A stretch of DNA of 64,000 nucleotides from Aminipila sp963524205 (GTDB lineage Bacteria; Bacillota; Clostridia; Peptostreptococcales; Anaerovoracaceae): positions 70,633-134,632 of the forward strand of contig CAURED010000008.1 in NCBI GenBank assembly GCA_963524205.1. Reading direction: 5' to 3'. The translations under genes were made by a program, and so were the position numbers. Of this stretch, positions 26,764 through 33,831 are shown in pieces. The notes below the pieces were generated by a model, which searched no databases, was not told the DNA's origin, and saw only the letters and a list, made by a program, of their open reading frames with translations. Every line of letters starts with the position of its first letter. The stretch's first letter is position 1.

Positions 26764-27234
26764 ATGGCGATTCACATAGTATTTGTGGAACCTGAGATAC
26801 CGCCAAACACAGGAAATATTGCAAGAACTTGTGCGGCGACAGGAAGTGTACTTCATTTAGTAGAACCTTTAGGTTTTTCTATAGATGATAAAAGTGTTAA
26901 AAGAGCTGGGTTGGATTATTGGCCTTTTGTGCAGTTAGAGGTGCACCAAAGTCTTGATGCATTTATGGAGAAGTATGGAAACAGGCAGCTTTACTTAGCG
27001 ACTACAAAGGGTGGACAGAGATACACAGATGTACAGTTTAAGGATGAAGATATGATTTTATTTGGAAGAGAAACAGCAGGGCTCCCAAAGGAATTTATTG
27101 CACAACATAAAGAAAAGGCTATAAGAATTCCAATGAGTAAGGATACTAGATTAAGGTCATTGAATTTATCCAATTCAGCAAATATAATACTTTTCGAAGC
27201 TTTAAGACAGCTGGGGTTCCCGGAGCTTGACTAA
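26764..27234 (+). CDS. trmL: tRNA (cytidine(34)-2'-O)-methyltransferase
   Basis: SPOUT-class methyltransferase that methylates the wobble ribose of certain leucine tRNAs. The 156 residues match the short TrmL/YibK form: HIVFVEPEIPPNTGNIARTC at the start, LFGRETAGLP (SAM knot) and RIPMSKDTRLRSLNLSNSA near the end. The start at 26764 follows GGAAGGTG; the open frame from 26713 extends beyond the family N terminus. It is divergent from hom. Confidence 0.95.
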   Translation: MAIHIVFVEPEIPPNTGNIARTCAATGSVLHLVEPLGFSIDDKSVKRAGLDYWPFVQLEVHQSLDAFMEKYGNRQLYLATTKGGQRYTDVQFKDEDMILFGRETAGLPKEFIAQHKEKAIRIPMSKDTRLRSLNLSNSANIILFEALRQLGFPELD

Positions 27235-27260
27235 TTTTTCTAATTATTATTAGTTTGGGG

Positions 27261-27288
27261 TGGAAATATTACTATTTTGTAGTATAAT
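27261..27288 (+). promoter_or_regulatory. Possible sigma-A promoter of rpoN
   Basis: TGGAAA (27261-27266), a 16-nt spacer and TATAAT (27283-27288), about 43 nt before the rpoN start. Confidence 0.45.
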
Positions 27289-27330
27289 TATTTTGAGTAA
27301 GTTTGCTTATATTGTGATTTGAGGTAAGAT

Positions 27331-28782
27331 ATGAGACTTGGATATGATTTAACAATTGAACAAACACAGAAACTTGTAATGACACCAGAGTTGATTCAGG
27401 CTATTCAGATATTACAGTTTAATACACAGGAGCTGGACAACTATGTTCAAGAACAGCTTCTGGTTAACCCTGTGCTTGAACAAGGAAACAGTCACTCTGA
27501 GTCAAGTGAAACAAATGAGAATGCAGAAACTGTAACGGCTTTAAGTGAAAAAACTAAAGAATTGAATAGTGAAACATTAGGCAGTAATGAGCTTAGCAGT
27601 AATGAATGGGCTGAACATATAAAAGAAAGAGAATATGACGATATTAGTTATAAGCAGGGAGAATATTCCAAAGATAATAAAGAATATTCTTTTGAACAAT
27701 TTGTTACTTCAGATGTAACATTATCAGAGCATTTGATGTTTCAATTACAATTTGCACCCATAAAACAAAGCTGCCGTACCATTGGGAAGTATATCATAGA
27801 ATCTTTGGATGACAACGGCTATATGACGCTTACTATTGACGAAATAGCAAGGACATTAAATGTTTCTGAGGAAAAGGTAAATATTGTACTTGAAGCTATT
27901 CATAGCTTTGATCCTGCAGGGGTTGCTGCCATGGACTTAAAAGAATGCTTATTAATCCAACTTGAAAATAGAGGAGAATTAGATGAAATAGTAGAACGAA
28001 TCATAAAAGATTATCTTGAAGATATTGCAGCTAACAGGCTGGCAACAATTGCTAAAGAAGTGGGGATTACAGTACAGGAAGTACAGGAAATAAGCGATCT
28101 TATAAGAAGTCTGGAACCAAAACCAGGGAGACAGTTTGCATCCCAGTCAACAACCAGGTATATTGTGCCCGACATCATTGTAGAAAAGGTTAATGGAGAG
28201 TATGTGGTTACTATAAACGAAAGCAGTACACCTAAGCTTATGGTGAGCTCATATTATGAAAAAGTACTGCAGGAATCTCAAAATGACCCTAATTTAACGA
28301 AATTTCTTTCAGGAAGGCTAAATTCTGCCATATGGCTTATTAAGAGCATAGAGCAGCGAAAACAAACTATATATAATGTGGTAAGTGCTGTGGTAAAGTA
28401 TCAGCAGGATTTTTTTGATAAAGGATCAAAACATTTAAAGACCCTGACTTTAAAACAGATTGCAGAAGAAGTAGGAATACATGAATCTACAGTAAGCAGA
28501 TCTATAAATGGGAAATACATGCAAAGCCCTAGGGGGGTTTATGAAATAAAATATTTCTTTACAAGCGGTGTGCTAGGAACACAGGGAGAAGGCATCTCCT
28601 CTCAAAGCATAAAAACTTTTATAAAAGAAATAGTATCAGAAGAGAACCCTAAAGCCCCTTACAGCGATCAGGATATGGTCAGGCTTTTAAGTGACAGAGG
28701 TATAGAAATTTCTAGACGTACTGTTGCAAAGTATCGCGATGAGTTGAATATTCTTTCATCTTCAAAGCGAAAAAGATATTGA
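27331..28782 (+). CDS. rpoN: RNA polymerase sigma-54 factor
   Basis: Directs RNA polymerase to -24/-12 promoters opened by AAA+ activators. The 483 residues have the N-terminal glutamine- and leucine-rich activator-interacting region (LVMTPELIQAIQILQFN, 16-32), an acidic linker (about 50-110), the core-binding domain, a helix-turn-helix (LKQIAEEVGIHESTVSRSI) and the C-terminal RpoN box in ISRRTVAKYRDELNI. GAGGT precedes the ATG. No sigma-54 activator or convincing -24/-12 promoter is present in the window. It lies upstream of the glycolytic operon on the same strand. Confidence 0.97.
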   Translation: MRLGYDLTIEQTQKLVMTPELIQAIQILQFNTQELDNYVQEQLLVNPVLEQGNSHSESSETNENAETVTALSEKTKELNSETLGSNELSSNEWAEHIKEREYDDISYKQGEYSKDNKEYSFEQFVTSDVTLSEHLMFQLQFAPIKQSCRTIGKYIIESLDDNGYMTLTIDEIARTLNVSEEKVNIVLEAIHSFDPAGVAAMDLKECLLIQLENRGELDEIVERIIKDYLEDIAANRLATIAKEVGITVQEVQEISDLIRSLEPKPGRQFASQSTTRYIVPDIIVEKVNGEYVVTINESSTPKLMVSSYYEKVLQESQNDPNLTKFLSGRLNSAIWLIKSIEQRKQTIYNVVSAVVKYQQDFFDKGSKHLKTLTLKQIAEEVGIHESTVSRSINGKYMQSPRGVYEIKYFFTSGVLGTQGEGISSQSIKTFIKEIVSEENPKAPYSDQDMVRLLSDRGIEISRRTVAKYRDELNILSSSKRKRY

Positions 28783-28879
28783 TTATTAATTACAGTTAAT
28801 AATAGATAATTGCTAATGATTAAGCAAGATATGAGAAAATTAGAATGTAAAGAGCAGAGAATGCTAGGAGGAGAAAAAA

Positions 28880-29896
28880 ATGGCGATTAAAGTTGGCATT
28901 AGTGGGTTCGGTCGTATCGGACGTGTTGTAATACGTGCAGCAATGGATTTTGAAGACATAGAAATATGTGGAATCAATGTGCGTAATGCAGATTTAGAGT
29001 ATATGGTTTATATGCTTAAGTACGATACAATTTTTGGAAGATTTCCAAAGACCCTAGAAGTATACGAAAAGGGAATTGTTATTAACGGCAAAAAAATCCC
29101 AGTATACAGTGAAAGTGATGCCGAGAACATTCCTTGGACAGAATGTGGAGCAGAGTACATAGTAGAAGCTACAGGTGCTTATGTTACAACAGAAACTTCT
29201 ATGAAGCACATTAAGGCAGGTGCAAAGAAAGTTATTATATCAGCACCAGCTAAGGACAAGGGGACTCCTACTTATGTAATGGGTGTTAACCATGAGAATT
29301 ACAATAAAGATATCCATGTAGTATCAAATGCATCATGTACAACTAACTGCCTTGCACCACTAGTAAAGGTACTTGAAGATAACTGGGGTATTGAGCAGGG
29401 ACTGATGTCGACAATTCATGCGGCTACAGCTAAGCAGAAGGTTGTTGATGCTCGTTCCATGAAGGACTGGAGAACTGGAAGATCTTCATTGGGTAACATT
29501 ATTCCTTCATCAACAGGAGCAGCTAAAGCAGTTGGACTTGTTATCCCTTCAGTACTTGGAAAACTAACAGGTATTTCTTACAGAGTTCCTGTAGCAGATG
29601 TTTCTGTAGTTGACCTAAACGTACAATTAAAGAATCCTGCTACTTATGAAGAAATCTGTGCGAAGGTTAAAGAAGCTTCAGAAGGAAAAATGAAAGGTGT
29701 TATTGAGTATGTTGATGATGAAGTTGTATCCAGTGACTTTATAGGAGATGCTCATACTTCCATTTTTGATGCTAGAGAAGGTATTATGCTTAATGAGAAG
29801 TTTGTAAAACTTATTGCTTTTTATGATAATGAATATGGATATTCCAGCAAAATTCTTATGCTGATTCAGCATATGTATAAGGTAGATAGAGCATAA
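28880..29896 (+). CDS. gap: Glyceraldehyde-3-phosphate dehydrogenase, paralogue 2 of the glycolytic operon
   Basis: Same reaction class as the GAPDH at 11074-12093. The 338 residues have SGFGRIGR (8-15), catalytic Cys153 (SNASCTTNC) and His180. At the end of the second Rossmann strand it reads GINVRNAD, so the Asp that binds the NAD ribose (Asp34 in paralogue 1) is Val34, followed by Arg. Loss of this Asp is seen in NADP-using bacterial GapB enzymes, so altered cofactor use is possible. It is the first gene of gap-pgk-tpiA-eno. AGGAGG precedes the ATG. Confidence 0.93.
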   Translation: MAIKVGISGFGRIGRVVIRAAMDFEDIEICGINVRNADLEYMVYMLKYDTIFGRFPKTLEVYEKGIVINGKKIPVYSESDAENIPWTECGAEYIVEATGAYVTTETSMKHIKAGAKKVIISAPAKDKGTPTYVMGVNHENYNKDIHVVSNASCTTNCLAPLVKVLEDNWGIEQGLMSTIHAATAKQKVVDARSMKDWRTGRSSLGNIIPSSTGAAKAVGLVIPSVLGKLTGISYRVPVADVSVVDLNVQLKNPATYEEICAKVKEASEGKMKGVIEYVDDEVVSSDFIGDAHTSIFDAREGIMLNEKFVKLIAFYDNEYGYSSKILMLIQHMYKVDRA

Positions 29897-29934
29897 TATA
29901 AAATCTACTAAATATATCTGCAAATTAAGAAATA

Positions 29935-29993
29935 TGATTTTTTAGCATCTGACCTTCCAACAATTTGTTTCACAAATTGGGATAGGTCATTAT
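29935..29993 (+). repeat. 59-bp palindromic element, copy A
   Basis: Outer arms TGACCT and AGGTCA enclose an apical 8-bp perfect stem CAATTTGT/ACAAATTG with a TTC loop. The flank TGATTTTTTAGCATC precedes it and CATTAT follows. Same length as copies B and C. Confidence 0.85.
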
Positions 29994-30022
29994 ACGATAA
30001 AAATCTGCAAATTAAAGAAATA

Positions 30023-30081
30023 TGATTTTTTAGCATCTGACCTTCCGACAATTTGTTTCACAAATTGGGATAGGTCATTAT
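30023..30081 (+). repeat. 59-bp palindromic element, copy B (upstream of pgk)
   Basis: Nearly identical to copy A: within the 59 bp the only difference I see is one base next to the apical stem. It ends 19 nt before the pgk ATG, just ahead of its GGGGAG ribosome binding site, the same placement as copy C before gntR. Confidence 0.85.
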
Positions 30082-30100
30082 ACTGTGGGGAGATTAGAAC

Positions 30101-31285
30101 ATGAAAAAGACCGTAAGGGATATTGACGTTTCAGGTAAGAAGGTAATTGTGAGATGTGATTTTAATGTACCTTTAAAAGAGGGTAATATCACAGATGATA
30201 TTAGAATTACTTCTGCTATGCCTACAATTAAGTATTTAATTGAAAATGACGCGAAGGTTATTCTTATGTCTCATTTAGGGAGACCTGATGGTGAGGCAAA
30301 TATGAAATATACTTTAAAACCTGTTGCTGATAGAATCAGCCAGATTTTAGGTAAAGAAATTATATTTGCAAGTGCACCTGAGGTTGTAAATGAAGAGGTA
30401 AAGAAGGCGGCTGATAAATTAAAAGCCGGTGAAGTTATGCTTCTTGAAAATGTTCGGTTTAGAAAAGAAGAAACAAAGAATGGTGTAGAATTCTCTAAGG
30501 AATTAGCTGGATTAGCAGACATCTTTGTTAATGATGCATTCGGAACTGCTCACAGAGCACATTCTTCAACAGCTGGAGTAGCTGATTATCTTCCAGCAGT
30601 TTCAGGTTTTTTAATTGAAAAGGAAGTTCAGTTCCTTGGTAATGCTGTAGAGAATCCTGAAAGACCTTTTATTGCTATTATGGGCGGTGCTAAGGTTGGA
30701 GATAAGATTTTAGTTATTGAAAATCTGTTAAAGAAGGTGGATACACTTATTATAGGCGGAGGTATGGCATATACTTTCTTCAAGGCTCAGGGATATGAAA
30801 TTGGAACTTCAATTCTTGATGCAGATAATGTTGAGCTTGCAGCAAATCTTTTGAAAAAAGCAGAGACTAGTAGGGTTAAACTGCTTTTACCTGTAGATAT
30901 AAAAGTTGCAAAAGAATTTGCTAATGATTCTGTTGCAGGTTATTGTGATATGGATAAAATTCCAGTTGATATGATGGGACTTGATATAGGACCTAGAACA
31001 CAGGCTCTTTTTTCTGAAGCTATTAAAGATGCTAAAACTGTCGTATGGAATGGACCGGTTGGTGTATTTGAAATGCCTAATTTTGCAGAAGGCACTATGT
31101 CTATAGCAAAGGCTGTCGCAGAGTGTAACGGTGTAACTGTTATTGGGGGAGGCGACTCTGCTGCTGCGGTAGAACAGTTTGGTATGGCAGATCAAATGAC
31201 TCATATTTCAACAGGGGGCGGAGCGTCTCTTGAATTCCTTGAAGGAAAGGCACTTCCAGGTATTGCATGCCTGCAAGACAAGTAA
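30101..31285 (+). CDS. pgk: Phosphoglycerate kinase
   Basis: Transfers the acyl phosphate of 1,3-bisphosphoglycerate to ADP. The 394 residues contain RCDFNVPL (19-26), SHLGRPDG (57-64), the substrate helix region DAFGTAHRAHSST, IMGGAKVGDKI and the C-terminal nucleotide motif GGGDSAAA. Length is typical. The gap-pgk spacer of 204 nt is unusually long for this operon because it carries two palindromic elements. GGGGAG precedes the ATG. Confidence 0.98.
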   Translation: MKKTVRDIDVSGKKVIVRCDFNVPLKEGNITDDIRITSAMPTIKYLIENDAKVILMSHLGRPDGEANMKYTLKPVADRISQILGKEIIFASAPEVVNEEVKKAADKLKAGEVMLLENVRFRKEETKNGVEFSKELAGLADIFVNDAFGTAHRAHSSTAGVADYLPAVSGFLIEKEVQFLGNAVENPERPFIAIMGGAKVGDKILVIENLLKKVDTLIIGGGMAYTFFKAQGYEIGTSILDADNVELAANLLKKAETSRVKLLLPVDIKVAKEFANDSVAGYCDMDKIPVDMMGLDIGPRTQALFSEAIKDAKTVVWNGPVGVFEMPNFAEGTMSIAKAVAECNGVTVIGGGDSAAAVEQFGMADQMTHISTGGGASLEFLEGKALPGIACLQDK

Positions 31286-31295
31286 GGAGGATTTC

Positions 31296-32045
31296 ATGAT
31301 TAGAAAACCACTGATAGCGGGTAATTGGAAAATGTTTAAAACTACTGCAGAGGCGAAAGCCTTTGCAGAAAGTTTCAAAAATATATACGAAAGCTCAGAT
31401 ATTCAGGTAGCTATATGTGCACCATTTACTCAGTTAGAAGCTTTAAAGGATTCTTTTAAGGGTACTGACGTTAAAATTGGAGCTCAAAATATGCATTTCG
31501 CAGATGAAGGGGCTTTTACAGGTGAGATATCAGCTGGTATGCTTAAAGAAATCGGCATTAACTATTGTATAATAGGACATTCTGAAAGAAGACAGTATTT
31601 TGCTGAAACCGATGATATCGTAAATAAGAAATTGCATAAGGCTTTTTCCGTAGGTATTACACCTATTATGTGCGTTGGTGAGAGCTTTGAACAAAGGGAC
31701 GCAGATAAAGCTTTTGTAGTTGTAAAGACTCAGCTTATGGGTGGACTGAAAGATATTACAACGGCACATGCAGAAGCAATGGTCATAGCCTATGAACCTG
31801 TATGGGCAATAGGTACAGGAAGAACTGCATCACCAGAGCAGGCAAACTTAATGTGCGGCTTCATTAGAGATGTTATAGAAGAACTATATAACGATGATGT
31901 AGCAGATAAAGTAATTATTTTATACGGCGGTAGTGTGAAACCAGAAAATGCTACAGATATAATGAATATGGAAGAAATCGATGGTGCATTAGTAGGTGGT
32001 GCCAGCCTAGCGCCAGAAGATTTTATTCAGATAGTAAATTTTTAA
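31296..32045 (+). CDS. tpiA: Triosephosphate isomerase
   Basis: Interconverts dihydroxyacetone phosphate and glyceraldehyde-3-phosphate. The 249-residue barrel has AGNWKM with catalytic Lys12, the His loop IIGHSERRQYF, the catalytic Glu in AYEPVWAIGTG, and the phosphate loop YGGSVKPENA. The start at 31296 follows AAGGAGG; the frame open from 31230 overlaps pgk and extends beyond the family start. It is 10 nt after pgk. Confidence 0.98.
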   Translation: MIRKPLIAGNWKMFKTTAEAKAFAESFKNIYESSDIQVAICAPFTQLEALKDSFKGTDVKIGAQNMHFADEGAFTGEISAGMLKEIGINYCIIGHSERRQYFAETDDIVNKKLHKAFSVGITPIMCVGESFEQRDADKAFVVVKTQLMGGLKDITTAHAEAMVIAYEPVWAIGTGRTASPEQANLMCGFIRDVIEELYNDDVADKVIILYGGSVKPENATDIMNMEEIDGALVGGASLAPEDFIQIVNF

Positions 32046-32064
32046 AATATAGGAGGTAAATTAG

Positions 32065-33354
32065 ATGCCATTTATTGAAGATGTAATAGCACGTGAAGTG
32101 CTTGATTCCAGAGGAAACCCAACTGTAGAGGTTGAAATATATCTTGAAGATGGAAGCATGGGAAGAGCGATTGTTCCTTCTGGAGCTTCAACAGGTGTAC
32201 ATGAAGCCGTTGAGCTTAGAGACGGCGACAAGGAAAGATATCTAGGAAAAGGAACTTTAAAAGCAGTTGAAAATGTTAACGACATTATTGCAGAGGAAAT
32301 CATAGGCTATAATGTACTTGACCAGGTTGGATTAGATAAACTTTTAATTGAGCTTGATGGAACTCCAAATAAGGGTAAGCTGGGTGCAAACGCAATTTTG
32401 GCTGTATCAATGGCTGCTGCTGATGCTGCTGCAAACAGTTTAGGACTTCCTTTGTTCCAGTATCTTGGAGGTGTGAATGGAAAGACTCTTCCTACACCAA
32501 TGATGAATATTTTAAATGGTGGATCTCATGCTGACAATACTGTTGATATTCAGGAATTTATGATTATGCCTGTAGGTGCTTCTTCTTTCAGAGAAGCGTT
32601 AAGAATGGGTGCTGAGGTATTCCATAGTCTTAAATCTGTTCTTAAGGGAAAAGGAATGAATACTGCTGTTGGTGATGAAGGCGGGTTTGCACCTAATCTT
32701 ACAACCAATGAAGAAGCTATTCAGGTTATTATTGAAGCAATTGAAAAAGCTGGATATAAATCAGGTAAGGATATTAAGATAGCTCTTGATGTTGCAGCAA
32801 GTGAGTTTTATGATGAAAAAACAAAGGCATATAACTTAACAGGTGAAGGCATAACAAGAACTGCTGAAGAAATGGTTGCTTATTACGAAATGCTTGTTTC
32901 AAAATATCCAGTTATTTCTATTGAAGATGGTCTTGCTGAAGATGATTGGGATGGATGGAAGCTTCTTACTGAAAGACTTGGAAATAAAATTCAGTTAGTC
33001 GGGGATGATTTATTTGTAACGAACACAGAAAGACTAGCAGAAGGAATACAGAAGGGTATTGCAAATTCAATCCTAATTAAGGTTAATCAAATTGGCACCC
33101 TTACAGAAACTTTTGATGCTATTGAAATGGCTAAGAGGGCTGGGTACACTGCTGTTGTGTCCCACAGAAGTGGAGAAACAGAAGATGTTACAATTGCAGA
33201 CATTGTAGTTGGATTAAATGCAGGTCAGATTAAGACTGGTTCACTTTCAAGAACTGACAGAATTGCAAAATACAACCAGTTGCTAAGAATTGAAGAATTA
33301 CTAGATATATCCGGTCAATATGCTGGTATGTCCGCATTCTACAACATAAAATAA
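32065..33354 (+). CDS. eno: Enolase
   Basis: Converts 2-phosphoglycerate to phosphoenolpyruvate; Mg-dependent. The 429 residues include EVLDSRGNPTVEVEI, the loop PSGASTGVHEAVELRD, metal ligands in IALDVAASEFYD, ISIEDGLAEDDWDGW and LVGDDLFVTN, and the signature SHRSGETEDVTIADI. It follows tpiA by 19 nt without the phosphoglycerate mutase gene that often lies between them. AGGAGG precedes the ATG and a strong terminator follows. Confidence 0.98.
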   Translation: MPFIEDVIAREVLDSRGNPTVEVEIYLEDGSMGRAIVPSGASTGVHEAVELRDGDKERYLGKGTLKAVENVNDIIAEEIIGYNVLDQVGLDKLLIELDGTPNKGKLGANAILAVSMAAADAAANSLGLPLFQYLGGVNGKTLPTPMMNILNGGSHADNTVDIQEFMIMPVGASSFREALRMGAEVFHSLKSVLKGKGMNTAVGDEGGFAPNLTTNEEAIQVIIEAIEKAGYKSGKDIKIALDVAASEFYDEKTKAYNLTGEGITRTAEEMVAYYEMLVSKYPVISIEDGLAEDDWDGWKLLTERLGNKIQLVGDDLFVTNTERLAEGIQKGIANSILIKVNQIGTLTETFDAIEMAKRAGYTAVVSHRSGETEDVTIADIVVGLNAGQIKTGSLSRTDRIAKYNQLLRIEELLDISGQYAGMSAFYNIK

Positions 33355-33381
33355 TACGGATAGAAGTATGAAAAAAATGTA

Positions 33382-33432
33382 AATCAAAAGGCTTTTTTCT
33401 ATTAGATTAGGGAAAAAAGCCTTGATTTTTTG
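33382..33432 (+). terminator. Terminator of the glycolytic operon
   Basis: Arms 33382-33399 and 33416-33431 pair over about 16 bp (two unpaired A), with GGC/GCC at the core and a run of six T at the end. Confidence 0.88.
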
Positions 33433-33450
33433 AGGGACATATGGTAGACT
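33422..33450 (+). promoter_or_regulatory. Probable promoter of secG, overlapping the eno terminator
   Basis: -35 TTGATT (33422-33427), a 17-nt spacer and an extended -10 TGGTAGACT (-10 hexamer 33445-33450), about 33 nt before secG. Confidence 0.55.
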
Positions 33451-33482
33451 CTAGAAGTTAATCATGTATAGGAGGTGCAGAT

Positions 33483-33713
33483 ATGAAAACATTTCTTATG
33501 GTAGTGCTTGCAGTGGCTAGCGTTATTCTTATTGCAAGTATTTTATTGCAATCAGGAAACAGTGCAGGACTGTCCGGTTCAATCGGCGGCGGTGCAGAAC
33601 AGCTATTTGGCAAGAAGAAGAGTAAGGGATATGAAGCTATTTTAAGTAAAATTGCTACAGGAGCAGCTGTTTGCTTTATTGTTGTTTCATTAGCATTAGT
33701 TACTATTGAATAA
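33483..33713 (+). CDS. secG: Protein-export translocase subunit SecG
   Basis: Small auxiliary subunit of the SecYEG membrane channel. The 76 residues have two hydrophobic segments (about 3-22 and 52-74) joined by a Gly/Ser-rich loop with the typical LLQSGNSAGLSGSIGGGAEQLFG stretch split across residues 22-45. AGGAGGTG precedes the ATG. In several Clostridia secG also lies downstream of eno, upstream of rnr; here rnr is about 10 kb away. Confidence 0.93.
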   Translation: MKTFLMVVLAVASVILIASILLQSGNSAGLSGSIGGGAEQLFGKKKSKGYEAILSKIATGAAVCFIVVSLALVTIE

Positions 33714-33762
33714 TTGATTAGGTATAATCATTATTATATTTGTTCATTATTAAAATTAAATA

Positions 33763-33816
33763 TTACTTTTAATTTAAGAGGTGTCAAGGACGCCTCTTAA
33801 CTGTCGTTAAAAGTAA
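33763..33816 (+). promoter_or_regulatory. Nested stem structure in the leader of the pyrophosphatase gene
   Basis: An outer 10-bp helix pairs 33763-33772 with 33807-33816. Inside it an 11-bp helix (one G-U) pairs 33775-33785 with 33789-33799. The ribosome binding site AAGGAGG (33818-33824) starts 2 nt after the outer helix. There is no T-run, so it is not a normal terminator of secG. It may protect the transcript or tune translation. Confidence 0.55.
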
Positions 33817-33831
33817 CAAGGAGGAATTATT

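Larger units (their letters stand above)
29916..30087 (+). repeat. Tandem duplication of about 87-88 bp between gap and pgk
   Basis: Unit 1 starts at 29916 (ATCTGCAAATTAA...) and unit 2 at 30003. They differ by one A insertion and a few substitutions over their length. Each unit contains one copy of the 59-bp palindromic element. The near identity indicates a recent duplication. Confidence 0.9.

Noticed and set aside
28815..28889. Small frame of about 24 codons overlapping the start of gap (MIKQDMRKLECKEQ...)
   Set aside because: No ribosome binding site and too short to distinguish from chance; it ends inside the gap start region.
29960..30081. Promoter inside the 59-bp element (TTGTTT-17-CATTAT in all copies)
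   Set aside because: Conserved, but before gntR the start point would fall within or after the ribosome binding site, leaving almost no usable leader. I keep an RNA or DNA structure role as more likely.
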